The position numbers were made by a program, and so were the translations under genes. From positions 62,001 to 126,000 of the forward strand of contig NW_020167537.1 in NCBI RefSeq assembly GCF_001641265.1: a DNA stretch of 64,000 bases, written 5' to 3'. Below are positions 11,420-22,777 of this stretch, one piece after another (position 1 is the stretch's first letter; each line of letters begins with the position of its first letter). A model generated the notes under the pieces. It had not been told where the DNA came from and did no database searches. It saw only the letters and a list, made by a program, of their open reading frames with translations. Source of the stretch: Pseudogymnoascus destructans (lineage: Eukaryota; Ascomycota; Leotiomycetes; Thelebolales; Thelebolaceae).

Positions 11420-11867
11420 CTTGCAGAGTCGAATAATGTTTTAAGGCCGAAGAGTAAACGTGGAGTCCATGTGTTCGAAAAGGGCAATTATACTGTATAC
11501 AGGAAGAAGTGTGCATGTATTAAAGGAAATTTCATGCTGATCAGGATCACTAGTGTCTATAGGAAAACAGAAACTGAAAAGAGTAAACATAAAATCTCGA
11601 CCATATCAGAGCTGGAATGGAAGGATGAGAAACGAAAACCGCACAGACCTAACTCGCAGACCATGTCCACTATTAATGCCAAGCCTGGGCACCGCTACAG
11701 TAAAAACAAATTACTTCCGGTACCGGACGCCACCTTGTCGGCTCTTATATTTTGACTAGCAAAGGGATCCTGGGGAAGTTGAGAAAGAAGCACATGGAAA
11801 GTTTCTTTAATCTGGAAAGATGGTTGCGGCTAAGTCTTGAAGGATTAGCCAATCGGCTCAGCTGATG

Positions 11868-11876
11868 ATCTGATAA
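11868..11876 (+). promoter_or_regulatory. ATCTGATAA site (SreA/Urbs1/Sre-type GATA element)
   Basis: Exact match to the ATCWGATAA consensus known for the iron-responsive GATA repressors of filamentous fungi. It is 449 bp upstream of the FRE start codon and 112 bp from a second exact copy. Binding is inferred. Confidence 0.7.
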
Positions 11877-11987
11877 GATTAGATTGACATCCATCAAAGA
11901 CTCACTTTTACCTAATGTACCCACACAACTCCATGTGAAATATTTCCTTTCCATAGATAGATCCGGCAGATTTCCTCCAGTCTAGCC

Positions 11988-11996
11988 ATCTGATAA
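11988..11996 (+). promoter_or_regulatory. Second ATCTGATAA iron-type GATA element
   Basis: Second exact ATCWGATAA match in the same intergenic region, same orientation as the first. The pair in front of an iron-reductase gene makes a chance match less likely. Confidence 0.7.
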
Positions 11997-12656
11997 AGAT
12001 TTTTCTCCGCTTTATGCCGAATGAATTCTCAGACTTGCATCCCATCATGCTTGCCCCTCTTTCCTCCAATATATCACCGACTACGGTCGAATACAGGCAC
12101 CGTCTTACTTTTCCATAGGATCGAGATCTTCGCTCTGCGGCTTGGACCGGCTCGGCTAATCTTTACCTGCAACTTCGATAACCTTGAGATTGGCATACAC
12201 GCCCCGTTTGCGTTATTTTCTTGTGCTGGGATACAATGAACTTGTTGGACGCCACATAAGAGACGTGAAATCAGAGAGGCAAGCCAAGACACCTCATTAT
12301 TGTTTTTGACGTGCTGGTGCTATCGCAGAGATCTTTATGTTCAATGGGAACTGTTAGTATTCTTTACTGGGAACCAGTGCTTCCTTTGGGAATTTTAATA
12401 GGGGTTATTCTGTGACAGTAACTTTGCACTCATGGCTCATTGAGAAGTGCCAATATAAAATGTAAACTGATATTATAATTTATTCAAATCAATTTGATTG
12501 TGTTTTTTAAGACGTGATTAATAGTATCCAGCTTCAAGTTCGTCCAATGTGTCTTATTATGAGACGGTCCAGGATTGATGCACAAAATATAACCTTTACC
12601 AACTCAACTGTATCGCTTCGTCGCCTTTGAGTTATCTTTCCCAGCGTTGGCACATT

Positions 12657-13945
12657 TCAGGGAAGAATATCCTGCGCAGTGCCAGCTCTCGTCCCAGAGG
12701 TCCTCTCAAGGCTATTTGAGCAATTGGCAACAGGTCCGCTGCTGAGGGAACCCGCTTGCGTCACCTCGTCGACGTATACCCCAGCCTCATCAGCATATAC
12801 TTTCTTAGCCTTCATCAACGGCCAGTGTCCTACAACCTCATGGTATCTCATAGACAGAAACATCAGAATAACAAAGATCCAGTACACATTGTACGATATA
12901 ACAGATCCGTAAGTGGCCGAGTTCTGCCATCCGAAGATGGCGTTGAAGATCCCCCAGCCGCCACCGCCGTTTAGCTCTGGGTTGCCGTACTGGATGTTGT
13001 TAGAGTGTAGGGTAGAATGATGGATTGTGACTACTTACGTTGACGTGCCAGACACTCTTTGAAATATCATAAGATCCTGGGCCAGCACCCACTTCCGCAG
13101 CATCACCACCAACGGCATCATTCCACTTTTGTGCTTCAAAATACCAGACAGCCTTGGAAAACAGGCCAGCGGCAACGAGGTATAGAAAACATGTTGAGGC
13201 AATCAAAAAGAATTGGAGTTTCGACGTTGCACCGCCCCTAGAGCCCGTCAGATCTATCAGAGATTGCTTCGGGGGATTAGTATCTTACTTGTAAATGATA
13301 TATCCAACAGCAGCACCGGCACCAAGACCAACAAACACCGGTAGAGGAACCGATGATGCGGGAGACGAGAAAGAGACACCAGCAACGAAGATAATCGCTT
13401 CTAGACCCTCTCGAAGAACAGTAACGAATGGCAGCACGAACATAGCATACTTCTGCGCCCATCGCTTGAACGAGCCCTTCCCAGTTTCCCTGTCGGCTTT
13501 CTCTTGAGTAGACTTTGCTAGCTTGACACGCCATTTATCCTGCATCTTCGAGACGCGCAGGAGTGCGGCGCCCATTAGAGTGATGATTATTGCAGCAACT
13601 AGGGAGAACGATCCCTCCCAGTAGTATTCCGCGCTGCTCCATTTGTCTCGACCAAGGCCATAGAAGGCGCCGACGATACCACCGCCGATGATTAAACAGA
13701 TCAGAAGGCCAGCAGCACCCCCAGCCCATACCTGAGAATAAGGTAAGTATGCGAGGTTATGTAGTGTGAACACCGGTGCTAGGACATACCTGTCTGACAA
13801 GCCTTTTGTGTGTGACAATATCGCCTTCCGGGCCGTCAAGAGTCTGCTTCAAAAAGGCTAGTAGAACTGAGATGATTATAACAGCCTCGAGAGATTCTCT
13901 GAAGACTATGAAAAACACCGGCACGGCAAATACGTTGACCGTCAT
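12657..13945 (-). CDS. FTR1: High-affinity iron permease, FTR1/FtrA family
   Basis: Plasma-membrane permease that imports ferric iron handed over by a multicopper ferroxidase. Exons on the minus strand (13790-13945, 13289-13731, 13039-13237, 12657-12989) give 376 residues, normal for the family. The two iron-binding R-E-x-x-E motifs are visible: FRESLEA near residue 18 in the first helix and LREGLEA in the fourth. About seven hydrophobic helices can be counted, and the C-terminal cytosolic tail is short and charged. I start at the ATG at 13945 (MTVNVFAVP), which gives the usual N-terminus; the six codons upstream start with TTG and follow a possible splice acceptor. All introns are GT..AG and keep phase. 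The gene faces FET3 across a shared 1.5-kb promoter region and lies in line with the ferric reductase gene, so the three make up one reductive iron-assimilation cluster. Confidence 0.95.
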
Positions 13946-15454
13946 GACTGAAATCCGAGTCAATAAGAGACTTGACTAGAAAGATATGACAATCAATGCC
14001 AACAGGCAAATTATATGTCGTAGCAATGAGGAGAATGGGCGAGAGCAAAAGAGCTTGAATCTGATCAAGAAAAAGTATCAAGACATGATACTGCGGACTG
14101 TCATTAAACCTTTTTCTGCGTGCTTGGCAGGTAGTGGACGAGGGTATCTTAATACAGCACTAAGCCATAGGGGGTGGCTGGTTTGTGGATGTAAGTATGT
14201 CTTCTCTACGTGGATATCCGGGATATCTAGGGTAAACGAGCAAGGGTGCCGATAGTCGGACCCTTGAGACCACACGCCAGGAGCTCATCGTCTAACCAGA
14301 TGTAGAAGGCGGTCGAGAAGAGGATCAGAGTTTGACCGGAGAAGTCTGCTGGAAAACCCTGAGAAAAGTAGAATATCCTCGAGCGAAGATCTTAGCGAAC
14401 TGACGGTCGCCTGCATCGAAAAGGGAAAAGCGGCGTTGGACAGCACAGGGATTATAATCAGATCCGCTGATAATACATACGGCCCCTTGTTGATCTTCTC
14501 TGAATGAAACGAATCCTGTCCCCACTGGCCCCGCACATCATTTGCCGCGGCCTGTCATCGCCGATGATAAGCGTGCTAAGCTAAAGGCTTCTCTTCATGT
14601 GTGACCGGAGGTTCCGGATTGTATTGGACGTTAAATAAATGGTTTGACTAGCCATTAGGATGGACGTTTTTTCCGAGTTTGCTTTGAACCTGCTCTTGAG
14701 CTCGAGTCTGGTTCCGCATCCTGCATCGTCCTTTCTCCGCCACAGCGCTTTTCGTTAGCTCAAAAGTGTGCCATAGCACGCGGGATGGCATTTTCACAGT
14801 GTGGCTTTGGCATCGGGCCCATGTGGCAGTAAGACACACTTGACCGCAAAGTGCAGTTCGTCCGTAAGCCGTCTTAGCAAATGGTCGGACATAGAAAAAC
14901 CAACAACTCTAACTCATGCTGGCCGCTATTGGCTTTCATTCCTACCACGCATGTTTTCTGAATGGTGGCGTCTCCGCAATCGCTGGCCCACAGCCGCCAT
15001 AACCTCGTATCCCACTTTAACCATATCCAATGTAGTACCATGTCAGCTCGGATGGGAAATAAGTCACCTGGCCTATAGCATTCCTCACAAAAAAATGGTG
15101 GCGTGCGCTAAAAGAAGGCTTCGCATTGCTTGCCGAGCTTCCAATATACTGTACTTATCTAGGCAGGTGTTTTCAATAATTCTTGGCTCCATTTTTCAAA
15201 ACCATACACTCACAAGTCCACCCGCTATGACGCCTAGTTGTGAGCCATCTCCCTCGGTTTTTGCAACACAAAATAAGGAGAATTGCACTGCAACACCTTG
15301 AGAAATCGTCATTTTGCAGCCATATCGCCAAAGCCTCTTCCCTCCCCCCCACCCAAGGCTATCACCGTGCTGAAAACGATTTCTTCGTTGGAGCAGATGC
15401 CATCTTAACGGATACACAGCATTAAAATTACTGAGAGAAATCTTGAACAGAAAG
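13946..15454. promoter_or_regulatory. Divergent promoter region between FTR1 and FET3
   Basis: 1.5 kb between two divergently transcribed partner genes, the common arrangement for the fungal permease/ferroxidase pair. Simple GATAA cores occur at about 14466, 14566 and (reverse) 15156, but I found no exact ATCWGATAA copy. No gene is supported inside; the open frames here are short and without domains. Confidence 0.55.
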
Positions 15455-17487
15455 ATGATTTCTTCGTGGCGTCAATTATCTGCTTTACCAGCGTTGCTCG
15501 TTGCGTTGCCACCTCTAGTTCAAGCAGCAACTGTTACCTATGACTTCAACATCACTTGGGTCACTGCAAATCCCGATGGCCAATTTGACAGACCAACAAT
15601 TGGCATCAATGGGGCTTGGCCGTTGCCAATCATCACGGCCAATGTCAATGATACTATCATTGTCAACGTTGAGAATCAACTAGGAAACCAGACGACCACA
15701 CTTCACTTCCACGGATTGTATATGAATGGCACTACGCATATGGATGGCCCTATGCAGGTTTCCCAATGTGGCATTCCTGATGGCCACAAGTTTACTTACA
15801 ACTTTACTGTATATACATTCTCTTTACAAATTAGTCCATAGCTAAACTTCCACAGATTACTCAACCAGGGACTTACTGGTACCACTCACATGCGAAAGGC
15901 CAATACCCCGATGGTCTCCGCGCACCACTCATAATACACGATCCAGAGTCGCCATACAAGGACGAATACGACGAGGAGTATGTACTGTCAGTATCAGATT
16001 GGTACCACGACCAGATGCAAGACTTAATTCCCGTCTTCATGAACCGTGCCAACCCAACGGGCGCCGAGCCGGTACCAGACTCTGCGCTCTTCAATGATAC
16101 CCAAGATCTGAAAGTGAAGATCACTCCAGGAAAGACGTACTTGTTTCGTGTGGTTAACATAGGTGCTTTTGCTGGGCAGTACATATGGTTCGAGGGGCAC
16201 AATATGACCATTGTTGAGGTCGATGGAGTCTACACTGAGAAAGCGGAGGCCGAGCTGATTTATCTCTCCGCCGCGCAACGCTGTAGCTTCCTCATTACTA
16301 CAAAAAATGAGACTTCTACTAACTATGCATTTGTTGGAAGCATGGACACAGTACGCATGACACTATAAAACTTTAGAATGAGCCTTACTAACGATTATAA
16401 AGTCTCTTTTCGATGCCTTTTCGCCGGACTTGGACTATAATGTTACCGGGTGGCTTACTTACGATGAGAAAGCTGCGTTCCTCCCAGCTGTCCTCCTCGA
16501 CGACTTTGATAATGAATATGACGACTTCACTCTGGTTCCATACGACAAGCAGGAACTATACACAAACCCCAACCAATCCATAGCTCTGGAGGTTGTCATG
16601 GACAATCTCGACGATGGCGCCAACTAGTAAATCCTGACCTCCCCAAGCTCATTACCAGACACTAACACAACCCCAGTGCATTCTTCAACAACATCACGTA
16701 CACCTCACCCAAGGTACCAACCCTATACACCGTCCTGTCCTCCGGCGAGCACGCCACCAACCCCGCCATCTACGGCGAATACTCCCACCCCTTCGTCCTC
16801 GCCAAAGACGAAGTCATCGAAATAATCATCAACAACAACGACCCCGGCAAACACCCCTTCCATCTCCACGGCCACGCATTTCAGGCCGTCTGGCGTACCA
16901 ATGAGGAAGCGGGATACTTTAACACGACTGAGAACCCCACTGCCGAATCTGAGCTCCCAGCCACCCCGGTTCGCAGGGATACCTTTGTAGTGCGTCCGAA
17001 TGGGAATATTGTGCTTCGCTTTAAGGCTGATAATCCCGGAGTCTGGCTTTTCCATTGTCATATTGAGTGGCACGTTGACTCTGGCCTTATTGCGACGATG
17101 ATAGAGGCTCCTGCTGAAATGCAGAAGTCCCTCACTATCCCTGCTGATCACCTCAGGGTCTGTGATGCTTCGAAGACCCCTATCAAGGGCAATGCAGCTG
17201 GGAAAATCGTGGATTTGCTCGACCTCTCGGGTCAGAACCAGCCCCCCAATCCCCTTCCTGAAGGGTAAGTCCCTTTGTCAGTTTAATTGGCCTCAATCCT
17301 TGTGGAGTATCTGCTAATATATGACACCAGATTCACCGCTAAGGGCATAGTAGCCATGACCTTCTCCGTGCTTGCTGCTATACTCGGCATCTCTGTGATC
17401 TCCTGGTACGGCCTGGCTGATATGGGCGCTGCAGAAATGGAAAATGAGAGGAGGCGGACCGCAGGTGTTGGGGGTGGTGTGAAATAA
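15455..17487 (+). CDS. FET3: Multicopper ferroxidase, FET3/FetC family
   Basis: Plasma-membrane multicopper oxidase that oxidises ferrous to ferric iron with reduction of oxygen, coupled to FTR1. Five exons (15455-15808, 15856-16350, 16403-16626, 16677-17264, 17331-17487) give 605 residues. The signal peptide ends near residue 24 (VQA). All four copper motifs are present: HFHG near residue 84, WYHSHAKGQ, HPFHLHGH and HCHIEWHVDSG. The last of these includes the type-1 copper ligands. A single membrane helix (IVAMTFSVLAAILGISVISWY) precedes a short cytosolic tail, as in ferroxidases rather than soluble laccases. Many N-glycosylation sites occur. The start at 15455 gives the clean signal peptide; an upstream in-frame TTG is not needed. 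It is divergent from FTR1, supporting the iron role over a laccase role. Confidence 0.95.
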
Positions 17488-18189
17488 TGTAATACTTTGG
17501 AAGTTGGGTATTTTGAAGGGGTGGCGGATAATCTACTGCACTGACGGGAATGAAACTGCGTGCTAAATAATATACCAAATATAGTCTCCTTGAACAAAAT
17601 ATAATACGGGCCTGGTGGAGCGTCAGCGTAGAGATACACTTGTAAATAACGCTCAACTTTGTCAGAAGAGCTGGGACGCTGGTATGTGGGGATGCGGCGT
17701 GATCGAGACAGAAGGCTCCATGGGATCATACAGCAACAGCAAAGGGTGCGATCTGAATTTATCTTCCTGTTTTGATAAAGGGCCCTTTTTCGGAGTATAC
17801 CAGCGAGTTATAAGGTTTGACACTACGTATCTAGGTTGATCAAAAGAATGTTAAAATACTTTGGGTTTTTTGCCTCTGTCAGTGACCAGAGCCATTTCTG
17901 GTGCCGTTATTAGGCTGTAGCAATATTATTTTCATCCGACACTATTCTCTGAAACCAAACCATCTTACCGTATAACTCCTCTACAAGATAGACTCCAAGC
18001 CGACTGACCGGTCCTTTAGCATCGACCCGAAATGCTGCTCTTACAATCGTTTATAATGCTGGTCTATGTCTATCTTGTCCACAACAAATGAAACTGTCTA
18101 GAAGCATGCTCAAGTGACATCAAATTAATAAGTAAGATTAAACATTAAACTTAGGTTCTAGCAACTATATCGCTGGTCAATTGAATAGT
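17488..18189. other. Intergenic; transition from host genes to repeat-rich DNA
   Basis: Nothing coding is recognised. The FET3 3' end lies at the left and the first piece of LTR family B at the right, so this is the left border of the accessory region. Confidence 0.5.
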
Positions 18190-18447
18190 CTTCCTTGGGT
18201 GGCTAGATTCTCACATCTGGTGCACCCACCATTACAATAATGCTTGATAACGCTTCAAATAACGATACCCTTATGAAACATTTGTCACAAAGTACATTCA
18301 TTTAAGATTATTAGACCAATTAAATCAAATCTAATTACATATCTAGATCTCAAGAACGAGTACCAAATTGATTACGATAGCAAGCACCATAGACTTCTTT
18401 TGTAATGGTGGGTGCACCAGATGTGAGAATCTAGCCACCCAAGGAAG
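18190..18447. repeat. 47-bp perfect inverted repeat made from LTR family B heads
   Basis: Bases 18190-18236 are the exact reverse complement of 18401-18447, the first 47 bases of the family B LTR that starts at 18401. The two heads point away from each other across a 164-bp spacer that has no matching sequence elsewhere in the window. Confidence 0.85.
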
Positions 18448-19105
18448 GGATGATTTTACTAAGACAACACACTGTCTTAGGAAACAGAGCCAAAGGGTTG
18501 TAGCTTAGACTATTCCACAACACAGCAATCAGGTGTATGATGTAGTGAAGTGGTTTAGACAAGTTGTAACAAATGTTGAGTCTGAGAACTCAGGGGTAAG
18601 CCAGAGGTTAGCACCTCACTGACTTTTCAGAAACAAAGAATAACAAGATTAATGCTTGGAAGCTTGGAAAAGATGTGGAAGTATGTGATAGCCGATTTAC
18701 TGTATTGTCTGCTTGCCCTTTCTTAAGGAAAGGGCAATCCTATTTATGCTAAAGGAGTGTAGTTCTCTCATTTTCCAAGACTTTCCATGACTAACCAGGC
18801 TTGTTACTGTAGTCGATGTAAGAGAATCCCATAGAACCATCTCCTAGGTTCCTAGCCTATAGGAAATGAAAGGAGGTCCAAGGTCAGAGTACCCCTATAG
18901 ACAGATTATGTCATAACTTAACCAATCTTGTGGGTAACTAAGGAGCGATGACGTGTAATGAATCATAGATGGTTGTAGAAGCTTTTGGAGCTATCGTTCA
19001 TGTTCCTAGGCCTCTAGTTGATAGAGATATGTCATGTGTAGTATTAGCCCAGTAACTAAGGAGTGATGTCATGTAATGAATCATAGAGGGTTGTAGAGAT
19101 AGCTA
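18401..19105 (+). repeat. Truncated LTR, family B (TGTAATGG...)
   Basis: Starts with the same TGTAATGGTGGGTGCACC head as the three complete solo LTRs in the older Copia (909-936 bp) and follows them for about 700 bp before the match stops. The far end (...CAGTATGACA) is missing. Family B LTRs carry a conserved AAAGGGCAATCC-type hairpin region near position 320 of the repeat. Confidence 0.75.
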
Positions 19106-19264
19106 ATAGATGGCTCAACTATCTAATATCCACTAGTTTCTACAACTATCCACTAGCCTAGTCACACTACAGCCTAGCCCTACTAGCCTCATGACTCATA
19201 GGTCACGTTACTAGAGCCTAGTCCTACTAGCCCTAAAACTGACGTCACACTACTGTAGCCATAA
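19106..19264 (-). repeat. Diverged, inverted fragment of LTR family A
   Basis: The stretch resembles, in reverse complement, the first half of the family A LTR found complete at 31636-32053 (shared GGATAGTTG..CTAGTGGATATTGG and CTAGTAACGTGAC words). It is clearly more diverged than that copy. Confidence 0.45.
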
Positions 19265-20280
19265 TATGAATACAGGGTGAAGGCTCTTAAAGCTTACTGC
19301 TATAGAAAAGGGATATTAATCCAATTTACAGTTCCATATACCCCTAAACAAGACGGAGTCTTAGAAAGGACTAACCACACAATTATTAAGAAGACTACAA
19401 CTATGATTATCGAAATTATAGAACGGAAAGCGCACCTAGTTGTTGCTTTTCTTACTAATGAACAATTAAAGGCTATTTAGCTAGAGATTATCAAAACTGC
19501 AGTCTATATTACGAACTACATAGCTACTCTTAATTCAAAAGCCACCCTGCTAGAGCATCTTCACTCTAAGCAAGGGACGGCCCAATCTCTTACATATGAG
19601 AGTTATTAGCTGTAATGCTCACTACCATATTCATAAAGAAAAACAGGTACAGAGCACCAAATTCAGAAATCAATCTAATATTAGAATTCTTATTAGATAT
19701 GAAGGTAATACAATATATTGGATTTACGACCTAGACAGTAGAGTGACTTAAGCATCAGCAGTTGTCTTTTAAGAAGACTCTACATTAGCGATCCTTACTG
19801 CTGTTAAGAGTGATGATTCTGACTCAGAACCCTAGAAACAAAATGCTAATGGTGAAGCCGCATAGCCCCTATCACCTACAACTATTACAGTTGAAGCCAA
19901 ACTCCCTAAAGCAACTATAGGAGATCCCATAGCAATTACACACGAAAATGACAGGGAATCACCAAATCCTAACGTAAGACCCATTAACCAAGACACTATT
20001 ATTGTCTAAAGAAGAAGACCCATCTTACAACCCCCTATAATAGATGAAAATGATGATTAAGATGAGATCAATTGTCAACTCTAATTACAGGCTAATACTA
20101 AAAGTAATACCTAATGAGGGGCAAATACAATCGCTTGCCACTCTAAGTAGATTTAATGATCCACTAACGCATGTCAGCCATGCCTCTAATGAAAAGGAAG
20201 CCTTAAAGCTAATTACTAGGCTCTTGATAAAAGGCACATTACAGCATTCAATGTGCACTTACCATCTTCAACAATAAAAG
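19265..20280 (+). pseudogene. Decayed Copia-type integrase region
   Basis: Translation of the forward strand shows the end of a Copia integrase core: FTVPYTPKQDGVLERTNHTI, where the last catalytic Glu is in VLERTN, followed by a Copia-like stretch with HIHKEKQV and GNTIYWIYDLD after several in-frame TAG and TAA codons and a frame change. No reverse transcriptase core survives. Many stops sit where C-to-T changes would create them, as expected of old repeats mutated in the sexual cycle of filamentous ascomycetes (RIP), though this is inference. The sequence is not closely related to the two Copias at 45-61 kb. Confidence 0.6.
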
Positions 20281-20712
20281 TGTTATGGCTATGATAATGT
20301 GACATCATGGTTATGGGGCTAGCTGTTACGACGGAACAAGAAGGCTGGCCAACTACAGGACAGGAAGGAGGGAGGTCGCATGAGACCGGCCCTGGTACCT
20401 GGAGGGGCAGCGGGGAATAGTAGTTCCGAAAGTATCACGTGACGGACTCGCAGGATGATGAGAAGAATCCTAAGAGTCCAGGACTCCGAGGACTCGAGTG
20501 AGTTCCCAGGAGTCCACTAGGCATGACGCCACTATATAAGTAGATAGTATTTCCTTAGATAGGAGCTTCGTGCTCAACTCAATACAGTATTTGTTATATA
20601 CTAGTAACGTGTTACTTGAAGCCTTTGTGTCTGATCCCCTGCCTCCTCTGATAAGTAAACCTTTACGCAAGAGAACCTCTGTGTCTTCTATCGTTTAGAA
20701 GTCAGCGTTACA
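20281..20712 (+). repeat. LTR family A, 5' copy followed by gag
   Basis: 432 bp from TGTTATGGC to GCGTTACA. The last 190 bases are almost identical to the solo LTR at 31636-32053 and similar to the diverged copy at 43046. It is followed directly by internal sequence and a gag start, so it is a 5' LTR rather than a solo LTR. Confidence 0.8.
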
Positions 20713-20758
20713 CTTTGAGCACCACTTCTACGAGGCACTGGCTCATACACAAAGCAAC

Positions 20759-21196
20759 ATGTCTGTCGTCAGTTCGAAGGGGAAAACCCCCACCTCGCCA
20801 ACTTCGTCTCAGAGGTCTAAGCCTGAGAATGAAGAGATGCCCGACGCACCCACCGTCAACGAACTCAAGGAAACTCTACGCTTCAAGTTGCCCGACACTT
20901 ACTCCGGCAACCGAAAGGAACTCGAGGTGTTTTTGCTACAGGTCGAACTGTACCAGCACTTCAATGACGAGAAGTTTCCCACCCAGGAGAGCTATGCCCT
21001 GTGGACTGCGTCCTACCTTAGGGGCGAAGCCCTGCGATGGGTCGAACCATTCCTCAAGGATTATTTCAAATATGAAAGTACCAATGGAAGCATGGCAACT
21101 ACCCAAGGCATGTTTGGCGGTTGGAAAGGATTCTGTAAGGAAATCCGTCGCATGTTCGGCGATATCGATGAGATCAAGACTGCGGAAGACCATTGA
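20759..21196 (+). pseudogene. Truncated gag of an LTR retrotransposon (Gypsy type)
   Basis: A 145-codon frame starts 46 bp after LTR family A. It opens with a Ser/Thr/Pro-rich leader, then a gag-like helical segment with FKLPDTYSGNRKELEVFLLQ and LRGEALRWVEPFL, the typical retrotransposon gag capsid pattern in which a tryptophan-containing helix follows the LxG motif. The frame ends at a stop formed by the left arm of an unrelated inverted repeat at 21194, so the rest of gag and all of pol are missing. It encodes at best a partial capsid protein. Confidence 0.75.
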
Positions 21197-21386
21197 CCCC
21201 CCCCACCCTCGCGCTCTACCCAGGAGGCGCCATCGATGCCACCTCGAGCGCCCACTACGGCGCCACCAGCGACCTGCCGCGTGCGCCACTTCTCATCCCC
21301 AGCTTAGCCGCTGCTCTCCAGCACCTCGGGCGCTCGAGGTGGCATCGATGGCGCCTCCTGGGTAGAGCGCGAGGGTGGGGGGGTCA
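21194..21386. repeat. Inverted repeat with ~60-bp GC-rich arms
   Basis: 21194-21253 and 21328-21386 are reverse complements with a single length difference in a homopolymer (eight C against seven G). The spacer is 74 bp. The block interrupts the gag frame on its left and abuts G-rich DNA and the sirtuin remnant on its right. No target duplication is obvious, so I cannot say whether it is a foldback element or the product of a local rearrangement. Confidence 0.8.
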
Positions 21387-21569
21387 ACGGAGGGAGTGTG
21401 CATCGCGTGGGTGGTGGTAAGGACCTCGGCGGTGGCCATTTTTATATCTGCGCTCGTCTTTCGCTTGGGGGGCGTTGGGGTGAGACGGCTGCGATGACTG
21501 TAAGGAATGGTACGATTTTTTGGAGATGGGGGGGGTATCATAGGGGGCTTACCGAGTCCGGGAATCGAC

Positions 21570-22585
21570 TCACGACGAAACACGACGGGCGAGGGCACGA
21601 TGGTGCGAGGAGGTTGTGGTGGTGTTGGGTTCATTTGGGTATGGTGGCGCGACGGGGTGAGGGCGACAATCCTTCAACCACCAGCTAGACACATGCACTG
21701 CTATGGAGTCAGAGTCGCCTTTTATGACTATGTCGAAGCATTTAAGTGGCTGTGAAGGAGGCTCAAGGTTAATCCAGGGACTTAAACCACCGCATTTTCG
21801 AACTGCTGCGCACATATCTATTGCAAATTTTCTTCTTGACTCGACTTTAAGTGCAGTTCCTACAACAATCACCGCATCAGGTTTTGATCTAAGATCTGAG
21901 GCACTAACCATGGCAATAGCTGTCGTATCTGCATAGTCATAGTCATCATAGAGCCAAACTCTAGGTCTCATGAGAGGAATATGCCTGGTTCTTTCTTCTG
22001 CATTGTTTTTGCATATAGCGCAACATGGCAGAGCTCCCTCCTTGAAAAGTTCTGGGTTAAACGAGCCTAGATGTGTTGGATTTCCTTGACATTTAACAGT
22101 CCTTAGGTCTCCATGTAGCTGAATCGTTGTAGGCCATGGCTTCTTTTCTGGCAGTGGTATCTTAGTTCCTAAGGACGGTAGCTGCGTGTCTAATCCGTCA
22201 ATATTTTGAGTGTACAAACGTTGCAAGCGGCCTTCTTTAGCAAGCTCCTCAATAACGTGGTGAAACTAAGTTGGGCTTGCAGACCTTATACTGCTGTACA
22301 TTCTGCACATTGTCTCGTTAAGAAGCGTTGTAGATGCATCGTCATTGTATGAGTTCATGCTAAACACGTCTCTGCCTTTCACTGGTAAATCTTGGAATCT
22401 AGCGACTACATTGATTAGTGACTGTAGATAGAAGGGAGGGGCTACCTACTTCCTGCGGACGCCGAGATTCCAGCTCCTGCAATGATTACAATTCTCTTTT
22501 TCTGGCGAAATATATCAATCAATGGACGCAGCTCCACATGCGCCACATAATCTGGTACGGAGCTAATGTCAACTTCTAATACCAT
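21570..22585 (-). pseudogene. Sir2-family (sirtuin) NAD-dependent deacylase, one nonsense codon
   Basis: Sirtuins remove acyl groups from lysines with NAD. Minus-strand exons 22450-22585 and 21570-22405 join in phase at GAGISASAG|IARFQDL, the NAD-binding motif. Further on are QNIDGLD (catalytic core), LHGDLRTVKC and CCAICK (zinc region, with one expected Cys not in its usual place), and VVGTALKV. A single in-frame TAG lies at 22266-22268, between SPT and FHHVI, where relatives have a sense codon; a CAG-to-TAG or AAG-to-TAG change would explain it. The C-terminal 40 residues after SSWWLKD read into GC-rich DNA and are probably not original. The group (HST-like) is inferred. Neighbours are LTR debris and an intact ferric-reductase-like gene. 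Confidence 0.75.
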
Positions 22586-22777
22586 GTTTTTTTTAGTGTT
22601 TAGCGGTTATGCGATTATGACATAACGATCAGGAGACTTGATTTGTTTTATTGCGAGTTATTACTATCTAATGCCCCGCAGCCCGTTTTGGCGCCTCATT
22701 GTGGAATTCACGGCTTCAAAAACAGCCTTACTCTGTTAATGGATTACAATTTTACAGAAACTGACGATAGGCTAGCG

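Larger units (their letters stand above)
11420..12656. other. Intergenic between FRE and FTR1 (FRE promoter, FTR1 3' side)
   Basis: About 1.2 kb without a supported gene. It contains the FRE promoter with two exact iron-type GATA sites (listed separately). The stretch near 12400-12550 is AT-rich and lies beyond the FTR1 stop. Confidence 0.6.

Noticed and set aside
15455..17487. Laccase as identity of the multicopper oxidase
   Set aside because: The C-terminal membrane helix and the divergent FTR1 partner fit a ferroxidase better; the motifs alone do not separate the two.
20470..20670. Nearly identical small frames at 20470-20670 and 31814-32011
   Set aside because: They are the same part of LTR family A read backwards; the similarity is explained by the repeat.
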